From positions 1 to 30,721 of the forward strand of contig JAJYOT010000016.1 of assembly GCA_021796015.1 (NCBI GenBank): a stretch of 30,721 nucleotides of DNA, written 5' to 3'. The number at the start of each line of letters is the position of its first letter. Position 1 is the first letter of the stretch. The notes beneath the pieces are model-generated. The model was not told the DNA's origin and did not search any database. It worked only from the letters and a program-made list of their open reading frames with translations. This DNA comes from a bacterium. Lineage in GTDB: Bacteria; Elusimicrobiota; Elusimicrobia; UBA1565; UBA9628. The translations under genes were made by a program, and so were the position numbers. Below are positions 5,140 through 12,262 of the stretch, piece by piece.

Positions 5140-6750
5140 CTAATGAGAAAGAAATCTCGCGCCTTCTCCTGGCGGCTGGCGGAAAAGCGTCATCTTAGGG
5201 TGATGATCGGCGAAATATTGAGAATCCCATTCCTGAGCAAAGAGAATCACCTTGCGGCCCTCCGCGTCCTTGGCCAAGCGTGCGCCGCCGGGAAGGTCCC
5301 CCTCGCTAATCGCCGCGGCAGCAGCCTCATCCATCCAACGAATGACCTTCCACGAAGCGGCTTCGAGTTTTGAGCCCGCGCCGTATTCCGACTCAAGACG
5401 AAAGCGCAAAACGTCAAATTGCAAAGGGCCGACCGCGCCCAGAAGAGGCGCGCGCGAGGGAAAATTCAAAAGCTCCAAGGATTGCACTACGCCCTCTTGA
5501 AGCAAATGCTCAAGGCCAGCACGAAAGCGCTTAAAATCCGCGCTGCTTACGGCGTGAAGGAAAGCGAAATGTTCCGGCGCGAAACGCGGCAGCGGACGGA
5601 ATTGAATCGCCGAATCCTCGGTCAAGGTGTCTCCGATTCTAAACTGGGCATGCCCAACGATGCCAATCACGTCGCCGGCATAGGCCTCATCGACGGTTTC
5701 GCGCTCGCGCCCCAGCACCTTATGAGAACTGGCCAGTCTCAGGCTTTGCCCGGTCCGAGAGTGAATGACGCGCATATTGCGCTCGAAACGCCCGGAACAA
5801 ACGCGCACGAAAGCCAGCTGATCTCTATGGCGAGGATCCATGTTCGATTGAATTTTAAAAACAAATCCAGAGAAACGCGGGTCTTCCGGATTGATTAAGC
5901 CCGCAATAGTGGGTTGAGGACGTGGCGGAAAAGAGAGTTCAAGAAACCCGTCCAGAAGAAGTTGAATGCCGAAATTATTCATCGCACTGCCGAAAAAAAC
6001 CGGAGTCATGTCTCCCGATTTGACGGAAGAAGGGTCAAAGGCTTCCCCCACTCCCTCAAGCAAGGCAAGTTCTTCCTCAACCACTCGCGCAGTGTCGCGA
6101 TCAAGATGACTCAACAATGCGTCCTTAGACGCCTCAAGCATGGTCAAGGGCGCGCGAAAAGCGCCTCCGGCCACGCGCTCAAAAAGGTGAATCTGTTTGG
6201 ACCTGCGGTCGAAAATTCCTCGGAAAAGATCTCCGGTCCCTAGCGGCCAATTCATTGGGACTGGATGCAATTGAAGCGAACGGTCAATTTGATCCAACAA
6301 GGCCAAGGGCTCCATGGTCGGGCGATCGAGCTTATTGATGAAAGTGAAAATTGGAATCTGGCGCAAGCGGCAAATCTCAAAGAGTTTGAGGGTCTGACTT
6401 TCAATTCCCTTGGCGGCGTCCAAAACCATGATCACGGCGTCGACCGCCGTCAACACGCGATAGGTGTCTTCTGAAAAATCCTTGTGGCCGGGAGTGTCGA
6501 GCAAATTGATATAAAAGCCGCCGTAATCGAATTGAAGCACCGTTGAGTTGACCGAGATTCCGCGCTTTTTTTCCAACTCCATCCAGTCGGAAGTGGTCGC
6601 CTGCTCTTTTCTTCGCGCCGTCACCGAACCCGCCAGCTGAACCGCGCCCCCATAAAGAAGAAGTTTTTCCGTCAGCGTCGTTTTCCCCGCGTCAGGGTGG
6701 GAAATAATTGCGAGAGTCCGGCGTTTAAGAATATGGTTTGAGTCAATCAT
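5140..6750 (-). CDS. prfC: Peptide chain release factor 3 (RF3 GTPase)
   Basis: RF3 is a GTPase that removes RF1 or RF2 from the ribosome after peptide release. The 536 residues match the normal length (about 530). The P-loop SHPDAGKTTLTEKLLLYGG lies at about 17-35, where the D-A-G-K-T form is typical of RF3. The G3 motif DTPGHKDFSEDTYR and the G4 motif NKLDR follow. The switch region ATTSDWMELEKKRGIS, with the effector threonine, is intact. The C-terminal half contains the family segments FFGSAMNNFG and GAVGPLQFDVLRFRLE. It is transcribed away from the NCS2-like permease. An extended -10 promoter lies at 6774-6782. No clear Shine-Dalgarno sequence precedes the ATG. Confidence 0.97.
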   Translation of the reverse strand: MIDSNHILKRRTLAIISHPDAGKTTLTEKLLLYGGAVQLAGSVTARRKEQATTSDWMELEKKRGISVNSTVLQFDYGGFYINLLDTPGHKDFSEDTYRVLTAVDAVIMVLDAAKGIESQTLKLFEICRLRQIPIFTFINKLDRPTMEPLALLDQIDRSLQLHPVPMNWPLGTGDLFRGIFDRRSKQIHLFERVAGGAFRAPLTMLEASKDALLSHLDRDTARVVEEELALLEGVGEAFDPSSVKSGDMTPVFFGSAMNNFGIQLLLDGFLELSFPPRPQPTIAGLINPEDPRFSGFVFKIQSNMDPRHRDQLAFVRVCSGRFERNMRVIHSRTGQSLRLASSHKVLGRERETVDEAYAGDVIGIVGHAQFRIGDTLTEDSAIQFRPLPRFAPEHFAFLHAVSSADFKRFRAGLEHLLQEGVVQSLELLNFPSRAPLLGAVGPLQFDVLRFRLESEYGAGSKLEAASWKVIRWMDEAAAAAISEGDLPGGARLAKDAEGRKVILFAQEWDSQYFADHHPKMTLFRQPPGEGARFLSH

Positions 6751-6773
6751 CGCAGAAGAAATTCGAGTAAGAA

Positions 6774-6782
6774 ATTATAACA
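6774..6782 (-). promoter_or_regulatory. Extended -10 promoter of prfC
   Basis: The minus strand reads TGTTATAAT, an exact extended -10 element (TGN plus TATAAT). It ends 23 bases before the prfC ATG. The region 17 bases upstream has no -35 match, which is usual for extended -10 promoters. The leader would be about 17 bases. Confidence 0.55.
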
Positions 6783-6826
6783 TAACGGGCTTAAAAGAGG
6801 CCCGCGTTCTTGCGCCCAAAATCAGG

Positions 6827-6832
6827 TAGAAT
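6827..6832 (+). promoter_or_regulatory. Candidate -10 box placing the transcript start at the NCS2-like start codon
   Basis: TAGAAT ends six bases before the ATG at 6839, so the predicted transcription start coincides with the A of the start codon. There is no Shine-Dalgarno sequence before this ATG. Together these suggest a leaderless mRNA. No convincing -35 box was found. Confidence 0.4.
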
Positions 6833-6838
6833 CTACAA

Positions 6839-8437
6839 ATGGGAAACAAGACCGCGCGGAATTTAATCGGGCTTGGAGATTTAAACGGGTTTTTCGGCCT
6901 CGCCTTTGACAATCTCACCGTTCTTTCTTTTCTGGCCGGAATTTTGATTTTTGGATTTCATTTTCCCAAGAATATCGTCTATGGAAAAATGTTTCCAGGA
7001 ACGGCCTTGGGCGTTCTCTTTGGCGATCTGGTCTACACCTGGATGGCCTATCGCTTGGCGAAAAAAACGGGACAGGAATCCGTCACCGCCATGCCTCTGG
7101 GACTAGACACTCCGTCTACCATTGGAATTGCCTTGACGGTTTTGGGACCGTCTTTTATCGCGCTTAAAAATCAAGGCCTCTCTCCCCAAGAGGCGGCCAT
7201 TCAAGCCTGGCAAGTCGGAATGGCGACCATGATTTCCATCGGGGTCTTAAAACTGATTCTTTCTTTTTTCGGAGATTGGATTAGAAAAGCGGTTCCGCAA
7301 GCGGGGCTTTTGGGGTCCTTGGCGGGAATCGGACTGGCCCTCATTGGGTTTGTTCCATTAGCCGAAGTCTTTGGAATGCCCTTGGTCGGCGTTTTGTCCT
7401 TGGGACTGATTCTCTATTCTTTGGTCGCCCATAAAAAACTTCCCGGCAATTTCCCGGGGGTTTTGACCGCGATAGGCCTTGGAACTTTTCTTTATTACTC
7501 CTTGGCCCCGCGCGGTTTTGTCGGAGGGCATTACGCGCCGCCCAATATTTCTTTTCACCTGGGATTTCCGCTCCCAACCTTGGGATTTATTCACGGCTTT
7601 ATTCCTTCTCTCAAATATCTGCCCATCGCTCTTCCCTTTGGGATTTTAACCGTCGTCGGCGGAATTAACGTCACTGAAAGCGCCAAGGTCGCGGGAGATG
7701 ATTTTAACACGCGAGATATTCTCTTGACCGAGGCCGTCGCGACCTTAATTGCCGGAATTTTCGGCGGCGTCGCGCAGTCAACACCTTATATCGGCCAACC
7801 CGCTTATAAGCACATGGGAAGTAAAACGGGATACACGCTTTTAACCGGGCTCTTTATCGGGCTGGGCGGAATATTGGGATATTTGGGCGCCATCGTTGAA
7901 ATTATCCCCCGGGCGGTCATCGCGCCGATTTTGATTTTCGTGGCCTTGGACATTATCTGCCAGGCCTTTCTCGCTTGTCCCGCCAAACACGCTCCCGCCG
8001 TCGCCTTCTCTTATTTTCCCACCGTGGCCCGGCTCATCCAAATTAAAATTTCCAATCCCGATTGGATCAGCCCCGAAAAGTTCCAAACCTTGATGTCTGC
8101 CGTCGGCAAGGGACTGCCCGAGGTCCTCGTCATCACCGCCTTGGGAAACGGATTTATCCTGACCGCCATGCTCTGGGGCGCATTCATGGCTGAAATGATT
8201 GATGGAAAGCTCAAGCGTTCGTCTTTTTATCTGGCGCTTTTGTCTCTTTTTTCGTTTTTCGGGGTCATTCATTCCGCCTCGCCGGACGGCGCGATGTATT
8301 GGCCCTGGACCTTGTCTTATCCCCTAAATCAAATCCCCTATCAATTTTCGGAAGCCTATGCCCTTTTGTCCGCGCTTTTCCTCGTCCTTTCATTTTCCAA
8401 GCATTCAAAAACCGCGGGGGATTTCCGCCATGCCTAG
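6839..8437 (+). CDS. NCS2-like (xanthine/uracil/AzgA-type) permease
   Basis: A 532-residue integral membrane protein with about 12-14 helices, probably importing a nucleobase by proton or sodium symport. Family signs are the early segment GQESVTAMPLGLDTPS and the half-helix region GGINVTESAKVAGDDFNTRD. The latter is followed by EAVATLIAGIFGG and then STPYIGQPAYKHMGSKTGYT, arranged as in AzgA/NCS2 proteins. Substrate cannot be read from sequence; purine bases are a reasonable guess because a nucleoside transporter follows 33 bases downstream. No Shine-Dalgarno sequence precedes the ATG, but a TAGAAT box sits directly before it. The gene leads a three-gene plus-strand set. Confidence 0.75.
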   Translation: MGNKTARNLIGLGDLNGFFGLAFDNLTVLSFLAGILIFGFHFPKNIVYGKMFPGTALGVLFGDLVYTWMAYRLAKKTGQESVTAMPLGLDTPSTIGIALTVLGPSFIALKNQGLSPQEAAIQAWQVGMATMISIGVLKLILSFFGDWIRKAVPQAGLLGSLAGIGLALIGFVPLAEVFGMPLVGVLSLGLILYSLVAHKKLPGNFPGVLTAIGLGTFLYYSLAPRGFVGGHYAPPNISFHLGFPLPTLGFIHGFIPSLKYLPIALPFGILTVVGGINVTESAKVAGDDFNTRDILLTEAVATLIAGIFGGVAQSTPYIGQPAYKHMGSKTGYTLLTGLFIGLGGILGYLGAIVEIIPRAVIAPILIFVALDIICQAFLACPAKHAPAVAFSYFPTVARLIQIKISNPDWISPEKFQTLMSAVGKGLPEVLVITALGNGFILTAMLWGAFMAEMIDGKLKRSSFYLALLSLFSFFGVIHSASPDGAMYWPWTLSYPLNQIPYQFSEAYALLSALFLVLSFSKHSKTAGDFRHA

Positions 8438-8470
8438 TCCCTTTCCTCTTATCATCTTAAGGTCGGGACA

Positions 8471-9751
8471 ATGCCGTCTTCAAGGATTATTAGGATGAGG
8501 CATAGATTGATAAGTTTTTTGGGCATCCTCGCGATGCTTTTCCTCGCGCGGCTCATCGGCCGCCGCGGGAAAAAAATAAACTGGGTCATCATCGCCTGGG
8601 GGCTTTCGTTGCAATTTATTTTCGCTCTTTTTATCCTCAAAACCTCAAGCGGACACTGGGTTTTTGCCAAGATTAATACCCTCGTGACCGATCTTTTAAA
8701 TTTCCAGGAAGAAGGCGGAAAGTTTGTCTTTGGCGCCTTGTCTATTCCGCCGGGACAAACAAACTCCCTGGGGTTTTTCTTCGCTTTTCAAGTTTTGCCG
8801 AGCGTCATTTTTCTTTCCTCTTTAATGTCGGTCTTTTATTATCTGGGAATCATGCAATGGGTGATTTCCCTGATCGCGCGTCTCATGCAGCGCGCCATGA
8901 AAACCTCCGGCGCGGAAACCTTAAACGCCGCCGCCAACATCTTCATGGGACAAACCGAGGCCCCACTTCTGGTCAAGCCTTATTTGGAAAAGATGACCGA
9001 GTCCGAACTTTTCTGCGTTATGGTCGCGGGCATGGCGACCATTTCCGGAGGCGTCATGATCGCCTATGTGGGTCTTCTCAAGGCCTATATCCCCGATATC
9101 GCAGGACATCTTTTGGCGGCCAGCGTTTTGTCGGCGATTGGCTCTCTGGTCATTTCAAAACTCGTCTTCCCGGAAACCCAAACTCCGGAAACAAGCGGAT
9201 TTGTTCCCAAAACCAGCGCGGGAAGCGACTCAAACGTGCTAGAGGCGGCGGCCTCGGGAGCCGAAACCGGGCTCAAACTCGCCCTCAACGTCGCCGCGAT
9301 GTTGATTGCCTTCATGGCGATGTTGGCCATGCTCAACGCCGGTCTTCACCTCATCTTTGGATATTTCGGACGGCCTGATATAGGGCTTGAATTTATTTTG
9401 GGACGAGCCTTGTCTCCGATTGCGTGGATACTCGGCGTTTCATGGAAGGATTGCAGGACCGTCGGATATTTGATGGGCGAAAAAACCATCCTCAATGAAT
9501 TTGTCGCCTACACCGATATGTCCAAGATTTTAGCCGCAAACGCCCAGGCTTTAAGCCTCAGATCCCGCATTATCGCTTCCTATGCTCTCTGCGGCTTTTC
9601 CAATCTTTTGTCTATCGGAATTCAAATCGGAGGAATCGGAGTCTTAGCGCCGGGGCGGCGAAAAGATCTCGCGCGTCTAGGGATTTACGCCTTGATTGCG
9701 GGGTCACTCACCTGCTTCTTAAGCGCCGCCATCGCGGGACTTCTCATTTAA
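8471..9751 (+). CDS. Concentrative nucleoside transporter (CNT/NupC family)
   Basis: An ion-coupled nucleoside importer of the inner membrane, 426 residues, which is normal length. The substrate-binding GQTEAPLLVKPYL lies near residue 160. SELFCVMVAGMATISGGVM, NEFVAYTDM and SRIIASYALCGFSNL follow, in the order and form of CNT proteins. The N-terminal helices and the SGGVMIAYVG loop are intact. A second in-frame ATG at 8495 (MRHRLISFLGILAM) has an AAGGA box eight bases upstream and fits the family N-terminus better. The first ATG has AAGG at a similar distance, so the start is uncertain by eight residues. It sits between the NCS2-like permease and DedA, suggesting nucleobase and nucleoside salvage. 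Confidence 0.93.
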   Translation: MPSSRIIRMRHRLISFLGILAMLFLARLIGRRGKKINWVIIAWGLSLQFIFALFILKTSSGHWVFAKINTLVTDLLNFQEEGGKFVFGALSIPPGQTNSLGFFFAFQVLPSVIFLSSLMSVFYYLGIMQWVISLIARLMQRAMKTSGAETLNAAANIFMGQTEAPLLVKPYLEKMTESELFCVMVAGMATISGGVMIAYVGLLKAYIPDIAGHLLAASVLSAIGSLVISKLVFPETQTPETSGFVPKTSAGSDSNVLEAAASGAETGLKLALNVAAMLIAFMAMLAMLNAGLHLIFGYFGRPDIGLEFILGRALSPIAWILGVSWKDCRTVGYLMGEKTILNEFVAYTDMSKILAANAQALSLRSRIIASYALCGFSNLLSIGIQIGGIGVLAPGRRKDLARLGIYALIAGSLTCFLSAAIAGLLI

Positions 9752-9754
9752 ACC

Positions 9755-10399
9755 ATGGTCCATTCAGCTCTTTCTCTCATCCGCCAAATCTATGACGTAA
9801 AAGCCTTAATCAGTTGGGGCGGGCTTTCGCTTATTTCGCTCATTATCTTCGCCGAGACAGGGCTCTTTTTTGGTTTTTTTCTTCCCGGCGATTCTTTACT
9901 CGTCACCGCCGGGATTTTCGCAAAAACGGGAGAATTGTCCTTTTCCTGGCTTTTATTGGCCGCGTCCATCGCCGCCATATTGGGAGATCAAGTCGGATAC
10001 GCCCTCGGCTTTAAGGCCGGGCACGCTCTTTTTCAAAGAGAGGAGTCGCTTTTTTTTAAGAAAAAGCACCTCAAAAAAGCCCACGACTTCTACGAAAAAT
10101 ATGGCGCAAAAACGATTGTCCTGGCCCGTTTTGTTCCCATCGTCCGCACCTTCGCTCCGGCGGTCGCCGGAGCGGCGGAAATGTCCTATTTTCGGTTTAT
10201 CGCCTACAATATGCTTGGCGGATTTCTCTGGATATTAGCCATGGCCGGCGGCGGCTATGCCTTGGCCGGACTCATTCCCAATATCGGCCAGCGCATCCAC
10301 CTCGTCATCTTGGTCGTGATTTTTATTTCCCTTCTTCCCGGTCTCATCGAGTTTTGGAAAGCCAAGCGCTCGGAAAGCGCGGCGGCCCATTCAAATTAA
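9755..10399 (+). CDS. DedA family membrane protein
   Basis: A DedA (SNARE-associated Golgi/VTT domain) protein of 214 residues. Members of this family flip lipids such as undecaprenyl phosphate or phosphatidylethanolamine across the inner membrane and are needed for envelope homeostasis. The acidic pair is in FAETGLFFGFFLPGDSLL (about 31-48) and the arginine motif is ARFVPIVRTFAPAVAG (about 124-139). Both are essential signatures, and their key Glu, Asp and Arg residues are present. The start is three bases after the CNT stop, so it is co-transcribed and probably translationally linked. A short highly charged C-terminal tail follows the last helix. Confidence 0.92.
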   Translation: MVHSALSLIRQIYDVKALISWGGLSLISLIIFAETGLFFGFFLPGDSLLVTAGIFAKTGELSFSWLLLAASIAAILGDQVGYALGFKAGHALFQREESLFFKKKHLKKAHDFYEKYGAKTIVLARFVPIVRTFAPAVAGAAEMSYFRFIAYNMLGGFLWILAMAGGGYALAGLIPNIGQRIHLVILVVIFISLLPGLIEFWKAKRSESAAAHSN

Positions 10400-10437
10400 G
10401 CGAAAAAAGAAGGGGCCGTCCCCAATTCACAGTTGAA

Positions 10438-10791
10438 TCATCGCGCCGCAAAGGCAACTATTTCTTCTTTAAGCAGACCCATGAACGCCCCCAATGTCGG
10501 CAGGGAGGGGCTTCTCGATCCGGCTATGAGGCGGTGAATCAATTGGCGGGAAACCCCCATTTGGACGGCCGCTCTGGAACGATTAAGGATTCTCAAATGC
10601 GCTCTTACGATGGCGACCACGGACTCTCCATCCCCCTCCGATAGAGCCTCAAGGATCGCATTTTTAACGAATTCCGGATCCCGAAGTTCGTCGCTCGGAT
10701 CGAAATCCTCGACCTTCGCGTTGAAGCGCAGCGATTTAGGCTTCCCGAGCCAAGAGACTCCGCGCTTTTCGGATGTCCTTGTTTTGGCCAT
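10438..10791 (-). CDS. HI1420-type putative addiction-module antitoxin
   Basis: A 117-residue protein resembling the antidote family TIGR02684/HI1420. It has the lead-in FDPSDELRDPEFVKNAILEA, then ALSEGDGE and a helix-turn-helix region (about 70-95; AAVQMGVSRQLIHRL), and finally GSRSPSLPTLGAFMGLL. In known pairs the partner is a RelE/HigB-type (Gp49-like) toxin encoded just upstream. Here no toxin gene lies on either side: DedA ends 38 bases below and SpoVG-like lies above. It has its own strong promoter with an operator-like palindrome (10809-10837) and a good ribosome binding site AAGGGA. It is therefore an orphan antitoxin or a domesticated regulator. Confidence 0.75.
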   Translation of the reverse strand: MAKTRTSEKRGVSWLGKPKSLRFNAKVEDFDPSDELRDPEFVKNAILEALSEGDGESVVAIVRAHLRILNRSRAAVQMGVSRQLIHRLIAGSRSPSLPTLGAFMGLLKEEIVAFAAR

Positions 10792-10808
10792 TTTTGTTCC
10801 CTTATCAG

Positions 10809-10837
10809 AGTGTAGCCAAAAGGTTACAATTTGTCAA
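10809..10837 (-). promoter_or_regulatory. Promoter and probable operator of the antitoxin-like gene
   Basis: The minus strand reads TTGACA (10832-10837), a 17-base spacer, then TACACT (10809-10814). An inverted repeat TGTAGCC-AAAA-GGTTACA (10811-10828) overlaps the -10 box and the spacer. This is the layout expected for autorepression by the helix-turn-helix protein encoded immediately downstream. Confidence 0.75.
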
Positions 10838-10856
10838 GGCGTGCGGCAAGAGTTCC

Positions 10857-11165
10857 TTAGGGCTTGGACGCCTCGGCGTAGGCCTTGAGAACCGCCTCGG
10901 TCGCCGCGCGGCGAGCCTCCCGGCTGACGGGACAAGCAATCTCGAAATAGCGGTCTTTCGCCACCCCGCTTCCTTTTCGCGCCGGGAAAGACAAAAAGGG
11001 CGCGGGGGCCTTCCCCTCTTTCCCCTGCCCCATCAGAATCCGAACTCCGCGAATGACGAAGGAAGAGGCGATCGTCAGATCCGCGAATCCCAGGATTTCC
11101 CTTTTTCCGTTCGAGTCGTGATACAGTTTAACTTGCGCCTGAATTTCCGGCAATTGATTTTCCAT
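10857..11165 (-). CDS. SpoVG-family protein
   Basis: A 102-residue protein with the SpoVG fold pattern. It has a strand ILGFADLTIASSFVIRGVRI, a basic loop, then FLSFPARKG and YFEIACPVSREARRAATEAV, which parallels the SpoVG segments FVVRDLRV, PSRK and DIAHPI. SpoVG proteins bind nucleic acids and affect division and gene regulation in Gram-positives; the role in Gram-negative hosts is unknown. The start is well fixed by the strong ribosome binding site AAGGAGG six bases before the ATG. It lies 65 bases upstream of the antitoxin gene. The 180 bases between it and the ORF6N remnant hold nothing I can identify. Confidence 0.8.
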   Translation of the reverse strand: MENQLPEIQAQVKLYHDSNGKREILGFADLTIASSFVIRGVRILMGQGKEGKAPAPFLSFPARKGSGVAKDRYFEIACPVSREARRAATEAVLKAYAEASKP

Positions 11166-11345
11166 TGAAGTCCTCCTTGTTTTTTCCTATACCCTTCTTA
11201 CGGCAAACCCCCGAAAAAGGTTCCCTGCTCAAGGCTTTAAACGCGCGTTTTCTTCGCGATACCGGGAGGGGAGGAAGATGGAATTAACGCGGAGAGAGAT
11301 GGGATAGGAAAGTCTCCAATTCGCTAATCCGTTGATCGCCGCGCC

Positions 11346-12141
11346 TTAGACGTCGGATTGCGGACGGAAACCTATGGGTTTGCGGGGCGATTCGGGCGGA
11401 TTAATCAACTCGCGCAACGCCTCGAAAATTGTTCGGATTCGCTTGTCATGGGTCCTAATGCCGCTTTCCAGCTTGGCGATTTTTTGCGCCAGATCCTCGT
11501 GCGTCAAGGCCCATTGTCGCAAGCGGATGAAGGTCTGGATGATCTGGACGTTGATTTGGACGGCGCGTTTGCTCCGCAGGACGCTAGTGTTGTGTCCCGA
11601 AAATAACTGGACAATGGCTGTGCCTAGTTTGGCCGGATTCAAGGCGCGAGGAACGCGCATACTTAACGTATGCAAGCGACGAGCAACGCAGAAGCCGGGC
11701 AAAATAGGCCCAGCCCGAAGGGAAGGCCCATCTTTGGGGCATTTCTTTGTTGTTCCTCGGTTGCAGGCCTCGGCCTGCGCCCTCGTCACGCCTCGAACTG
11801 CCCGCAAACCTGGGCCTTCCATTGTCCAGTTATTTTCGGGACACAACACTAGACAGCATGGCCACCCCGTACTCGGTGAATGCGGAAGGGCATGCGGAGG
11901 CGTATTTGAGGGAAGCGAACCGGTCACAGTTTGTGACCAGCTCTCTTGTCTCCCGGTGGTCGAGCTGAAACATGAAGCCGTCGGGGAACCTGTCCCGATT
12001 CCTCTTCACCGCCTGATTCAAGGCCTTGGTAGGAACCTGGTAGAGTTCGGCCAAATCCCGATCGATCATGACCTTGTGTCCGCGGATCAAAAATATCCTT
12101 CGCTCGATCTCACCTACCGCGATCAGTTCGCGCATGGCCAC
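11346..12141 (-). pseudogene. ORF6N-domain DNA-binding protein gene, split by a palindromic insertion element
   Basis: The first part (12141-11853) encodes RIFLIRGHKVMIDRDLAELY, then ALNQAVKRN, RFPDGFMFQL and FTEYGVAMLSS, a typical ORF6N N-terminal domain found in phage-like and accessory DNA-binding proteins. The second part resumes beyond the element as SVLRSKRAVQINVQII and a coiled-coil tail ending ELINPP and FRPQSDV. Removing 265 bases (the element plus one target copy) restores GVAMLSS-VLRSKRAV without a frameshift, exactly the family sequence. As it stands, translation enters the element and stops a few codons later. The start codon is GTG (12141) or ATG (12135). A TAGAAT box lies eight bases before the GTG. 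Confidence 0.9.
11584..11852. mobile_element. Palindromic insertion element, copy 2 (MITE-like), with CTAG at both ends
   Basis: Terminal inverted repeats of at least 34 bases (11584-11617 and 11819-11852) are perfect and read CTAGTGTTGTGTCCCGAAAA inward, on to GACAATGG. CTAG at each end is either a 4-bp target duplication or a TA duplication within a CTAG target. The interior is an imperfect palindrome with mini-hairpins at 11657-11673 (stem GCATAC) and 11763-11778 (stem GCAGGCC). It shares the 14-mer AGGCCCATCTTTGG (11724-11737) and much of the core with copy 1. It has no coding capacity of its own and breaks the ORF6N gene. Confidence 0.9.
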
Positions 12142-12262
12142 GATGGTTCATTCTACAAAAAGCGAGCGCCCTCATCTTTTGCTTTGCGGACTTCGGCGAT
12201 GTCCGAGGCGCGCCCAATCCCTTCCCAACCTCGCGCCCGCGATTTCCAATATACCGTCTGGG

